DNA from: Mesotaenium endlicherianum
Lineage: Eukaryota > Streptophyta > Zygnematophyceae > Zygnematales > Mesotaeniaceae
DNA: 27,453 nucleotides
Assembly (NCBI GenBank): GCA_009602735.1
Contig: WELA01003857.1
Location: forward strand, 1,450 to 28,902
Reading direction: 5' to 3'
The translations under genes and the position numbers were made by a program. Every line of letters starts with the position of its first letter. The stretch's first letter is position 1. This document shows positions 17,738-27,300 of the stretch, in pieces. Under the pieces are notes generated by a model. That model had not been told where the DNA came from, ran no database searches, and worked only from the letters and a program-made list of their open reading frames with translations.

Positions 17738-18926
17738 ATGATAGGGTCAGGGTATAAGTTGACCTGGAATGAGTTAGCTCCTCTAGAACAATTTAGGAAA
17801 AACAATCATGAGCGAGTGAGAAAATTTCTTGACTATACAAGGGTGACAATAGAAGAACTGATATCTTCAGAAGCTGCAGAAGAGTGGAGAGGGAGAGAAC
17901 CACCCACATGCATCTCTCCCTTGAATGTAGTAGAGAGAGAGAAGCTAAGACTCATACTAGACCTCAGGATAGTCAATAAACACTTGCAAAAGACACCTTT
18001 TAAGTAAGAGGACCTGCAGAAAGTGCCTGAGATTGTTGAGCAAAACTCTGTCATGTTCTCTATAGACTTAAAATCTCGGTAGCATCATGTGAGGATGCAC
18101 CCACATTTTACTACCTTCCTAGGCTTCCAGTTCAAAGAAAGAACATACACATACACTAGCCTTCCTTTCGGATTAACATCTGCACCAAATGTCTTCACTA
18201 GACTGATAAAAGAACTGGCTGGATACTAGAGATCTGATGGTATCAGTATGATACCATACTTGTATGATATTTTGTTCACTGCAAGGTCAGAGAAGGAACA
18301 CTCATGGATTAAAGACAGAGTGCTAAAAGACTGCCAGCAAGCTACCATTCTGACTAATTTCGAGAAAGCTCAGTTAGCATGTACAAGGGTGCAGGAGTTT
18401 TTAGGGGTAGTCATTGATTCTAGACAATTGAAAGTCTTCATAGATTTCAGAAGAAGAGAGAAGTTGATGAGGAAAATAAATAATCTGCTAGAGATGGCAA
18501 GTTTGACCCAGGAGGTCCCAGCAAGAGAGTTAGCATCTGTGGCTGGACAGACAATGTCCATGGGAATAGCATTTGGAAATATCACTTTTGCATATATTAG
18601 AAGATCTTTGAAGCGTTAAAGGCTTAAGTAGATTGGGAGGATATAGTTAACATCTCTTACCAAGTCAAGAATGAATTCAGATTCTGGTTGGAGAATTTCA
18701 GTGAGCTCAATGGAGCTGACATAAGAACCTGCAAGAGTCCACACTTCATAATATTCATAAATATAATTAAGGAACAAGTTTTTTCCCGTTCATTCATAAA
18801 CAATCCCACTGAAAAGTGTAGCTCAGTTAATAATATTAAGAACACTTGCTTCGGGAGTGACCTGATAGAAGGATCTGAAGATGTAGAGAAGATCTTGATG
18901 ATGTTAGAAGTCTTTAAGAAATATAT
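17738..18926 (+). pseudogene. DIRS-like reverse transcriptase/RNase H relic, truncated by element C
   Basis: One frame runs from ATG 17738 to TAA 18617 with three internal stops: TAA 18005, TAG 18080 and TAG 18227. Motifs follow the DIRS order: SPLNVVEREKLRLILDLRIVNKHL-type start (ILDLRIVNKHL), SIDLKSR then HHVRMHP, FLGFQFKERTYTYTSLPFGL, SAPNVFTRLIKEL, GISMIPYLYDILF, VQEFLGVVIDS and ELASVAGQTMSM. The catalytic box is YLYD (18257-18268) where YLDD is expected. A further frame gives EFRFWLENFSELNGADI (about 18670-18720), like the DIRS RNase H end. No tyrosine recombinase is visible, as element C begins at 18927. Ty3-like RTs lack the TSLPFGLTSAPNVFTRL arrangement, which supports the family call. 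Confidence 0.72.
18922..18926. repeat. Left flank of element C, presumed target duplication TATAT
   Basis: These are the five bases before TGAAAGGGGC. The matching right copy is absent because the right LTR of element C is truncated, so this cannot be confirmed. Confidence 0.4.
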
Positions 18927-19671
18927 TGAAAGGGGCAGAGTGCCCTAGTGGAAGCGTAGTAACTCACAAGGAAAAGAACTAGTTGCAATCATACTAAAGA
19001 GTGCAACGACATATCACTAAGAAAGCTTAGAAAACTTACTCAGCAATTTGAGTAGCAAGAAACTGCTCAAAAATGATGTAGGATGGAAGGTCTTGTCATT
19101 ACAAACCCGTAGAAATCTTCAGAAGTGAAAACTGATAAGAAACAAAGAAGATATGCCAGATTAAATTTTTCTGCCTAAGTGCTCCTCTCTAGGAGGAAGC
19201 TACGGAATTTTCTAAGTGTTCGTCAAATCGTCCCTTCAAGAATATTCGTGAATAGGCCTGATCAGTCTCATCTGACGTGCCGGGCCAAATTGACGTCTAC
19301 ATACATGCATCGACATTACTAGAATGTTCTATCTTAGACGCGCTAGGCTAAATCGGAACTTCTAGGTGAATTGACCTTGTTGGCACTCCGCGTCAGCCGA
19401 ACTTACGTGAAGGTTCGAGTTCATTCTAACGGGCCAGATCGCTCGACGCTGTCGGTCAATCCAACGGTCGCGCTCACCGCGAATTAAGGACAGTCGTCAA
19501 CCGACCTCAAAACTAATTAAACTTCGGAAATCCATAACTCTCTCAATACTTGACCAAATTCAATAAACTTTATATCAAACTAACCACAAAAATGCACTCT
19601 ACACTATTGTGCAATCAAAATTTACTTTCAAGGAAACTCAAAAATGCACTTTATAAACCTATGACCTTACA
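18927..19671 (-). repeat. 3' LTR of element C, 745 bp
   Basis: TGAAAGGGGC at the left and CCTTACA at the right, colinear with both LTRs of element B. Confidence 0.92.
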
Positions 19672-19685
19672 TCATCCCCCTCCTC
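19672..19685 (-). other. Polypurine tract of element C
   Basis: GAGGAGGGGGATGA on the minus strand abuts the 3' LTR. One base differs from element B. Confidence 0.8.
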
Positions 19686-19722
19686 AAGATGCGACGTCCT
19701 CGACGCATTCTGCAGATAACGT

Positions 19723-20139
19723 TCAACTTACTCTTACAATGAGACAAGTTAGCCTCCGGCTCCAAGTGTTGTTGTCTGCATGGTAGCCTTTCCACTTGAC
19801 AAGATACTCTTGAAGAAGTCGTTGACCTCGCTTGACTTGTCGATTGCCGACAATCGCCTCCACTTCGTACTCCAATACACCATCGATCTCGACCGGTGGT
19901 GGCGGTGTAGGTAGCCGTTTTGGATGTCCTTCATTTGGGTCAACGTATGGCCGCAAACAGCTGGCATGGAACACATCATGGATACGCCAGCCTGAAGGAA
20001 GTAGCAACTTGTAGGTCACTGGGTTAACCTGCTTGAGCACCACAAAGGGACCTGTAAACCGTGCTCGCAGTTTCCACTTGCCTGTGAAAGGTAGGTTCTC
20101 AGTTGACAAGAGTACTTTGTCACCCGCATGGAATGTCAC
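19723..20139 (-). pseudogene. Element C integrase tail and chromodomain, frameshifted
   Basis: The integrase C-terminal (GPY/F-like) module is intact: DKVLLSTENLPFTGKWKL, RFTGPFVVLKQVNPVTYKLL and SGWRIHDVFHASCLRPY. The chromodomain follows with VLEYEVEAIVGNRQ and EYLVKWKGYHADNNTW. A one-base deletion just after NTW (near 19760, compared with element B) shifts the frame and replaces the terminal helix, ending at 19723. Upstream, TAG at 20172-20170 replaces a CAG found in B, separating this part from the integrase core. Confidence 0.86.
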
Positions 20140-21060
20140 TTCCCTCCGGTGCTTATTAGCATGCTTGACCTACTCGTCCTTTGCCTTTCGAATACACGTC
20201 TTCACCATATCCCAAGTCTTGGCCATCTGCTCCATAAACGCTTGTGTAGTAGGAACTTGAGTCTCCTTGGCCTTATCCAACAAGATATTCCCTTGTTAAT
20301 ATACTTCACTTTCGTAAACCATAGCGAATGGTGACTGCTTGGTGGATCCCTGCATGCTGTTGTTGTAGGCAAACTCCAACCTTGGTAGCTTCGTGTCCCC
20401 CTCTGAAAGGTCCTCCATAACGAAACTCCTGAACACCTCTTGCAGAATGCTATTGAGCCTCTCACTCTGCCCATCTGTCTGAGGATGATAGGAAGTGCTC
20501 ATACTCAGCTTGGTCCCCATCAAAGTAAACAATGACCGTCAAAAGTTGCTAGTAAACCTTGGATCCCGATCTGAAACAATCACCTTCGGCAACCCATGTA
20601 GCCTGAAAATATGATCAAAGAATAGCCGTGCCACATCCGCTGCCGTAGAAGTCACCTTCAAAGGAATGAAGTGAGCCATCTTGCTGAGCCGATCAGACAC
20701 AACCCAAACTGCATCGTGTCCTTGACTACTCACTGGTAAAGATGTGATAAAGTCCATAGCAATTTGCTCCTAAGGATACTCTGGAGTAGGCAGGGGCTGC
20801 AATGTACCTCCCTTCTTTTGGTTTGGTGTCTTGTTCCGCTGGCACGCATCGCAATTCCTGATCCACTCCTCGATGTCCTTGTCTATATATTTCCAATAGT
20901 ACTCTCGCTTCAGCACGCTTGCCGTCTTCTCGCTTCCAAAGTGTCCAGCATATAAGCAATCATGATGCTCCGCAAGTAGTAAGTCTCGTAGCTCCTTGAT
21001 GTCAGGTAACACCACTCTGTTGGAATCACCATAATACCATATGCCGTACTTCTTCTGCAT
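20140..21060 (-). pseudogene. Element C integrase core, several stops
   Basis: The zinc-binding part is intact: [17 protein letters not shown] and CDACQRNK. The DDE residues are visible in MDFITSLPVSSQGHD, VIVSDRDPRFTSNF and YHPQTDGQSERLN. Stops relative to element B are TAG for a Trp codon near 20772, TGA for the Trp after TSNF (near 20538), TAA near 20298 and TAG at 20172. This copy keeps the catalytic residues that are split by frameshifts in B. Confidence 0.86.
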
Positions 21061-22406
21061 ACTCGCGTTGAACTCAGCAGCTCCACCATCAGCAAACTGT
21101 GGGTCCTCCTCATAACCTCTTTAAAGTTTCTCCTTGAAGTCCATATTCTCCTTGATGACTGAGACAGCTGCAAGGTCACACCTCCTGGATAAAGCGTCTG
21201 CAGGGTTGATCTTCCCAGGTAAGTACTCAATCTTGTGGTCGAACTGTTGCAGAAACTCCATCCACCTTGCNGAAACTCCGTCCACCTTGCCTGTCTTGGT
21301 GTCAACGTTGGTTGCGTCATAAACTTCTCCAATCTCTTGTGGTCGGTCTTGATGAACACCTTCTGTTTGTCCACATAACATCGCCAAATCCTCAAAGCCT
21401 GGATAATAGCCAACATCTCTCGCTCGTGTGCTGCATAATTCTGCTCAGCAGGACTCAACTTCTTGCTCTCGTATGCCACAGGCTGCAATCCTTTGCCTTG
21501 GTCCTGGAGAAGAGTGACCCCAACCGCAAAGTTTGATGCGTCTGTGATGATGGTGAAAGGAAGTTCTGGACTGGCGATTGCCAACACAGGTGCCTCTGTC
21601 AACAATCCCTTAATCTTCTTAAAAGCTTGCTGCTCCTTGTCACCCCATAGCCACTTCTCCTGCTTCTTCAACATGTCCGTGAGCGGTGCACACACCTTGG
21701 CAAATTCTTCAATGAAATGTCGATAATAATTTGCCATGCCGAGGAAACTCCTAAGTTGATAAATATCAGCAGGCACCGGCCAATCTCTGACTGCTTGCAC
21801 CTTCTTCTGTTCCACCTTGACTCCTTTAGCTCCCACTATAGGTCCAAGAAACTCGACTTCCTTGAGACAGAAGTCGCACTTGCTCATCTTCCCATACAGC
21901 TTCTGATCTCTCAAGACCTCCAACACCTTCCTCAGATGCTCCACATGCTCTTCCAAGGTCTTCGAATAGATCAGGATGTCGTCCAAAAATACCACCACAA
22001 ACTGGTCCAAGTAGGGTCTGAAGATACTATTCATGAGTCCCATGAATGTATCAGGTGCATTAGTCAAACCAAAAGGCATGACTGTGAACTCGAACAAACC
22101 ATAGCGAGTTCTGAAAGCAGTCTTTTGAACGTCTCCTTTTGAAATCCGTACCTGGTGATAGCCACTCCTCAAATCGATCTTCGAAAAATACTTTGCCCCG
22201 ACAAGCCTGTCAATCAACTCGTCCACTCGTGGAAGTGGGTACCTGTTCTTGATGGTGACCTTGTTCAGCGCCCGGTAGTTGACACACATCCTCATGGTCC
22301 CATCCTTCTTCTTCACAAATAAGACTGGCGCTGCAAATGGAGACTCGCTCGGTCGGATGAATCCCTTCTCCAATAACTCTGTCAGCTGCTTCTTCAACTC
22401 ATCCAA
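20910..22406 (-). CDS. Element C reverse transcriptase and RNase H
   Basis: A 498-codon frame counted from the ATG at 22406; the true polyprotein begins in gag. RT motifs: [19 protein letters not shown] near residue 30, [13 protein letters not shown] near 76, [12 protein letters not shown] near 110 and catalytic LDDILIYS near 141. RNase H begins at [11 protein letters not shown] near 286 and continues through [14 protein letters not shown] and [10 protein letters not shown]. At 21271 a single N lies between two near-identical 19-base copies. This 20-base excess shifts the frame, and the correct continuation ([20 protein letters not shown]) is in the next frame at 21121-21270. RT and RNase H are thus probably undamaged in the real DNA. 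Confidence 0.88.
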   Translation of the reverse strand: MDELKKQLTELLEKGFIRPSESPFAAPVLFVKKKDGTMRMCVNYRALNKVTIKNRYPLPRVDELIDRLVGAKYFSKIDLRSGYHQVRISKGDVQKTAFRTRYGLFEFTVMPFGLTNAPDTFMGLMNSIFRPYLDQFVVVFLDDILIYSKTLEEHVEHLRKVLEVLRDQKLYGKMSKCDFCLKEVEFLGPIVGAKGVKVEQKKVQAVRDWPVPADIYQLRSFLGMANYYRHFIEEFAKVCAPLTDMLKKQEKWLWGDKEQQAFKKIKGLLTEAPVLAIASPELPFTIITDASNFAVGVTLLQDQGKGLQPVAYESKKLSPAEQNYAAHEREMLAIIQALRIWRCYVDKQKVFIKTDHKRLEKFMTQPTLTPRQARWTEFXQGGWSFCNSSTTRLSTYLGRSTLQTLYPGGVTLQLSQSSRRIWTSRRNFKEVMRRTHSLLMVELLSSTRVCRRSTAYGIMVIPTEWCYLTSRSYETYYLRSIMIAYMLDTLEARRRQAC

Positions 22407-23060
22407 CTCCGCAAACGATTCTCAATAGGCGGGTCTCACTGGTGGCTTGCTCCCTGGTTCCAACTCAATCTTGTGCTTCATAGCTCTCTGTGGAGGTAGA
22501 TCTTCAGGATATACGCACTTGAACTTCTCCAACAGCGCCTTAATTTGGGCCGGAATCTCAGCAGGCTTCTTCTTTTAAGCAGTTGGGCTGTGCTCCTTCT
22601 GAGCAAGTGGATCAAACACCACTACTTGCTCCTCCGGCGATGTACATTCGCCCAGGCTGTTAGGATTCACGCTTGCTCCATCTGATGACCTGGCCACGGC
22701 CACCGAAACAAGGTACATCTCCTTCGCCTGATTTGCCCTGCATACCTTCTTAACTTGCGGGCTCGACAGAAGACAGTTACTCGTGGTCGTATCTACCTCC
22801 ACCTGTCTCGCTGTCTCCATTCGACCATCACGCCCTTGGACTTTCACTTGTCCTGTGCTCCAGTGCACTTGAGGGTTGGATTTTCTGAGCCATGGTCGGC
22901 CCAATATCACCTCATGGTGACCCAACTCTGCCTGCTCCATAACTTCAGTACTCTGGTGCCCAGCTACTTCCACGTGAATAGCTTCTGCACAGGGATTTGC
23001 CACTTTTTCACCAGCTTCTTGTGCACAAAATTTGCACTTGCGCCACTGTCGACGATGCAC
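22407..23060 (-). pseudogene. Element C protease to RT linker region
   Basis: It carries [17 protein letters not shown], the second conserved part of retropepsin-like proteases in this family. An acidic and Pro-rich linker follows to the RT start. Compared with element B, a 67-bp deletion at 22982-22985 removes the middle of protease, TAA near 22575 replaces a Gln codon and TGA near 22424 replaces an Arg codon. The protease is therefore dead in this copy. Confidence 0.82.
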
Positions 23061-24213
23061 TTTGCCTTGTTGCCGTCGACCACTCCTTCTACGATGATAG
23101 GCTTGTCAACGTCTTGTCCTTTGCTTCTCGGCAGGCTTCTTGGGATAACCTCCTTGTGAATTCTTGTCTTCACGCCAGTAGTTACCCCAGAACGACCTAC
23201 TGGCGTCCTCCTTTTCTGCTGTTGAGGTTGCTTCGCCTTCACATAACAGTCTCGAGCCAGATGTCCAAGCTTGCCGCAATTATAGCAGGGTCCTCTCAGC
23301 TTGAAATTATGCTGCCGACGCTGGTACTGCACAAGTCCCAACTCCATAGATACTGGACCTTGTCCACTCGTGCTTGGCGCTTGAGATCCAAAGTGTCGAT
23401 ATCCTCCAAAGTTGTGGCTGCCCCACTGCCTTTGACTATACTCCACAGCGTCGACCCTTGTTGCCAATGCCATCATTTCTCCAAGACTGGTAGGGTCCCT
23501 GAGCGCCACTTCCTTGGCCACAGTTGGCTTGAGTCCTCTCTTGAACTTGTCCATCATCTCCGACTCGTGCATGGATGGGCATTGAAGCACCAGCTCGTTG
23601 GAGCGCAATACATACTCTTGAACGCTTCCTCGTTGACGAAGGCGCACCAATAGATCTCGAGCGGTAGCCTCGGGTGCAATAGGTTGAAATTGCCTCTTCA
23701 AGCCTTCAAATAGCTGATCAACAGTAGCAAGAACCCCAGACAGCTGCTCCTGTTGCTCATACCAAGCGCCAGCACTCTTCATCAGCAAAGTTATGACAAA
23801 GGCGACTTGCCTGTCGGGCGTGAGCGCAAAATACTCCATAAACTTCTTCACTCCAAAAATCCATTGATGAACAGGCGGCGATCCAGGCTCTCTTGTATAA
23901 ACATCAGGCTTAGGCGCATGCACTCCCAATGCGGGTGGAATAACTGGTTGCACCACTGGATTAACATGAATTGGTGGCACAACAGGTGCAAATGCCGAAC
24001 TCGTCGAAGCGACGTTCTCCATAACAACTCGCACCATCCTCTCCACCTCCGAGCGCATTTTTTGTTGAAATTGGGCATAGACTTCTCCTCCAATTGCATT
24101 AGGATCGCCTGCATCTCTTGTTGCTCTCTGGTCATTGTTGGTGCTGCCTGCTGCCCCGCGCGCTCAACATGCTCGACATGTTCGCCTCCTCCAGCTGCTG
24201 GCTGCGACTCCAT
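22964..24213 (-). pseudogene. Element C gag fused in frame to protease start
   Basis: ATG at 24213 gives MESQPAAGGGEHVEHVER, then a 13-bp deletion relative to B near 24100 shifts the frame. From 24058 one open frame covers the capsid-like part (QWIFGVKKFMEYFALTP, LLVRLRQRGSVQEYVL), the zinc knuckle CYNCGKLGHLARDC and, without any stop, the protease active site [15 protein letters not shown]. This shows gag and pol are a single frame in the B/C family. The frame then closes at the protease deletion. Confidence 0.88.
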
Positions 24214-24236
24214 AATATAATATGTAAACTAGCACA

Positions 24237-24248
24237 GCTCCTATACCA
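24237..24248 (-). other. Primer binding site of element C, one substitution
   Basis: TGGTATAGGAGC on the minus strand, two bases from the LTR end. It differs by one base from the sites of A and B. Confidence 0.75.
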
Positions 24249-24250
24249 GA

Positions 24251-24674
24251 TGAAAGGGGCAGAGTGCCCTAGTGGAAGCGTAGTGATTCACGAGGAAAGG
24301 AACTAGTTGCAATCATACTAAAGAGTGCAGCGGCATATCACTAAGAAAGCTTAGGAAAATTACTCAATATTTTGAGTAGCAAAATACTGCTCAAAAATAA
24401 TGTAGGATAGATGGCCTTGTCATTACAAACCTGTAGAAATTTACATAAGTGAAAATTGATAAGAAACATAGAAGTTATGCCTATTTATATATTTCTGCCG
24501 AAGTGCTCCTCTCTAGGAGGAAGCTACGGAATTGTCTAAGTGTTCGTCGAATTGTCCCTTCCAGAATATACGTGAGTAGGCCAGATCAGTCTCATCTGAC
24601 GTGTCGGGCCGAATTGACGTCCACATACATGCATCGACATTACTAATAGATTCTATCTTAGACGCGCTAGGCTA
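24251..24674 (-). repeat. Truncated 5' LTR of element C
   Basis: It follows the B-family LTR from TGAAAGGGGC to GCGCTAGGCTA, then departs completely. About 320 bp of U3, the TG end and the right target duplication are missing. Confidence 0.9.
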
Positions 24675-26290
24675 CTACGACCTCAGCGATGCGCTAGCTG
24701 CGTCCGAGGCGGAGAACGCGCGACTCCGCGCTCTCTTTGCCGTCAACAGCTACGACGCTTGCTTGGCGCGCTGGAGCATCTCACCACAATGACGCACAGT
24801 TGCGGCGCAGCCGAGGGCAGATGCCCTTCCGCCCCGGCACTGCAGACCTTGCTGTCCCACGTGGGCCAAAACGATGCAGCCGGAGGGGCGACAGCAGCTG
24901 TGCGCAGCGGCTGCGCACACGCACTACCACATGGCGCGCCAACACACGCCGCCACGAAGCAGTGCATCCCAGCAGCAGTGGCCGGGACCCCCACAGCGAC
25001 AACAATCTCTTGGACTGTGCTGCACAGTTCAGACGCTGCCCGGAGCTCCGACAATGCGTCGCCCACAGCCGGGGCTTAAACCCTGGCTGCGTGCAAAACC
25101 TTGGTGCATCTGACGTGTGCGCCAACGCGTCCGTGGCAAGCGCACGCGTCGGGGCGAGCACGCTTTGCACTTCGTCCGAGGCAAAAGGCACCCGCGGTAG
25201 TGACGGACCGGTGACCCGGGACAATTGCGCCAGCAACGTCTTGGTGGTGCCAATTGCCGGCCTGGCAAGAGCCCCCAATGCCGCACACGACAGCGTGGTC
25301 AGCACACGCACAGGCGACGCTGGCAAGGGCGTGACTCCGCGAGCGACATGGCCCAAGGAGCACGAAGCCCCCGCAACCCCAACTCGCCTCGCTCTAACAC
25401 CTGTCAATAGCGAGAGAGCAGGCAAAAGCGCAGCACTTGCGCGCATGCCCAACAATGACACTTGGCAAATCCAGACGCTGCCAGCTGCAGCCAACTACGC
25501 GTCTACACGACGACGCCGCACTAACGACACGAGCTGCACACGCCGACAATGACGCGTCTGCAAATCCAACGCGCCCTGCACTGACACCTGTCAGCAGCAA
25601 CAGGGCGGGCCTCGACGAGCTGACCGGTGGCAGGCCCCCGGCCTGTGCGGCCCTGGCAGCCCACGCTGCGCACGGCCCCGCTGTCGGGTCGACGTTGTCG
25701 GCACTCGCACGTCCGCACAACAACAAAGCGCCCACGACGGAGGCCGCAGGCGCCGACATTAACGCCCCTGCAGGCCCGGTTTGTCCCGCGCTGACACCTA
25801 TCAGCCGCGACACGGCGAGTCTCGACGGCTGACAAGTGGCAGGCCCCAGGCCTGCGCAGTCCGGACAGCCGAAATTACAATCGGGCCCACCTACGGGTCC
25901 ACGCAGCAGCCAGCGTAGCCCGCACAGGCGCTGACACACGCGCCCCTTGCGTGCTTTGTCCTTCTGGCGCCAGCAAGGTTGCACAGCGCTTGTGCGACGA
26001 CAGGTGGCGTCCGGGCACGAGTCCGCCAAACGGCCACTCCAGCTGCAGCTTCAGCGGTCGTGCGAGTTACGGCCGCGCGGACGTGCGCAGTGTTGCGCAC
26101 GAGCACCAAGCAACGGGACAGCCGCCCGCTGCTGGCTGCTGCTAGCAGCAGATCCCAAAAGCCGCCGCCACGTGTCGCGCACACGCTGGCCAAAGCGCCA
26201 ACCTACGGCAGCGGCATGGTCAGGCGCACACACCCATCTGGGCCGGTGCCACAAAATGCGGTGCGCACGTTTGGCAGCAGCGCAGCCAGC
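24675..26290. other. GC-rich block with degenerate repeats, no convincing gene
   Basis: Composition changes abruptly at 24675 and again near 26290, from AT-leaning retrotransposon sequence to clearly GC-rich DNA. Several overlapping frames are open on both strands, which is what high GC alone produces. Only the first 110 bases look protein-like: ALAASEAENARLRALFAVN, a short coiled-coil-like segment that ends at 24790. A repeat with core CTGACACCTGTCAGC starts at 25394 (CTAACACCTG), 25581 and 25791. The last two units, 210 bp apart, are similar over most of their length. This could be a fragment of another element or foreign DNA. Confidence 0.6.
25394..25870. repeat. Degenerate tandem repeat, about 190-210 bp units
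   Basis: The core ALTP-encoding motif occurs at 25394, 25581 and 25791. Units 2 and 3 also share GCCGACA...GCCC before the core, and CTCGACG...CTGAC, GTGGCAGGCCCC and GGCCTG after it. The 210-bp spacing keeps one reading frame between units 2 and 3, but the 187-bp spacing from unit 1 does not. Confidence 0.6.
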
Positions 26291-26848
26291 ACATGTAGTG
26301 ATTTGAGTTATTATACATTAGTTTGCATATATTTTAATGTTTTCAAATATATTTGAAGTAGTATGGTGTGGAGTCAAGTGTGAATAGGTACTCTAGTAAC
26401 TTGGTTCATGTCCTTTGAACCTTCCAAGGCATTTTCGAAGTTAGAGGAAAGACCTAGAAGAACTCCATGTGGCAAAAGTCAGATGTGCCATTTTTAGGTC
26501 AAAAGGACATGTGTACATTATTCTAGAAAGAGGTGGCAAGTTTTGAGATGTGTTGGGTGCCAACACATCCACATACACCTTCCTAGAAATTACTTATGTA
26601 GCAAGTATATAAACAAGAGCTAGAACATAGAAAGACATTCCAGAATCACATCAAAATGACCGTAAAAAAGCACTCTAGAATTCTACAACCTTATAATCAG
26701 CTTCACAATTAAAATTCATATAGTTCGCTGTATAGTTTGCATTCTTTGTAGGATATGGACTGCCCTCTGCTGCGTGCACTATTGTCTAGTAGTGATTTTG
26801 TGGTATGCTATATTCTTCGCAATTTGTTCTGTTATGCTCTATTATTAG
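26291..26848. other. AT-rich non-coding stretch with promoter-like and LTR-like motifs
   Basis: No gene is seen. A TATA-type sequence (TATATAAAC, 26606-26614) lies 90 bases after a 10-bp hairpin (26547-26569). The segment at 26650-26677 closely resembles 12249-12275 in the B-family LTR. It may be a diverged LTR or the 5' flank of the DNA transposon fragment at the right edge. Confidence 0.4.
26547..26569. repeat. Perfect hairpin, 10-bp arms
   Basis: GATGTGTTGG, a 3-base loop GTG, then CCAACACATC. Confidence 0.8.
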
Positions 26849-27300
26849 TTGGATGCTCTACCAATATGTGTGTTTTCTATTCTCATTGTTAGCTGTTTTT
26901 GCAGCTATGCGCTATTGGCTGCTATGCTCTATATTGTCTGCTATATTGCCTGCTATTTTGTCTTTTGCTATTTAGAAAAGATTGCTTTGCAATGTGCTGT
27001 AGTGTGGTACAATCTGTTGTATGTGAGTGAGGTCATTTTTGTGTCTATTCTGTTGTGTGCTATCAACTGCTCTTTGGTGTGCTGTCAGCTTTATTTTGAA
27101 TTGATACATGTGTTGTTAGTCAGCTATGCTCTCCTTTGCTACAGTTAACTTCAACTTGCTTTATGTGAGTTAAGTGGGTATTGTGTCATGGCCCATGTGC
27201 CACTATCAAGTTTCATCATGCTTATCAAATTTTTTGTATGTACTATGCTATTCCTTCCGGTCAAAAATCTGCAACTGCGTTCCTTAATGCTTAACGCCTT
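26849..27300. other. T-rich stretch with repeated TGCTAT/TGCTCT motifs
   Basis: Frequent TGCTAT, TGCTCT and TGCTGT words, most densely at 26830-27140, make it look like a degenerate simple-sequence tract. The 99-codon hydrophobic frame here (rich in Leu, Ile, Val, Cys, Tyr) is explained by this base bias and is not called as a gene. Confidence 0.45.

Larger units (their letters stand above)
18927..24674 (-). mobile_element. Element C: chromovirus of the B family, 5' LTR truncated
   Basis: Minus strand. It has a full 3' LTR (18927-19671), polypurine tract, chromodomain, integrase, RNase H, RT, protease, gag, primer binding site and a partial 5' LTR. Sequence between LTRs aligns with element B nearly everywhere and supplies the part hidden by the N run there. 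It has its own stops, a 67-bp deletion in protease and a 13-bp deletion in gag, so it is dead. The DNA right of 24674 is unrelated to the family. Confidence 0.92.

Noticed and set aside
24737-26356. Long overlapping frames on both strands of the GC-rich block, up to 271 codons
   Set aside because: Several frames are open at once, as expected at high GC. None shows a domain, and the repeat spacing of 187 bp breaks frame between units.
26849-27148. A 99-codon hydrophobic frame that looks like a small membrane protein
   Set aside because: It lies in a T-rich tract with repeated TGCTAT-like words, so Leu, Ile, Val, Cys and Tyr richness follows from base composition. No family motif or supporting context.
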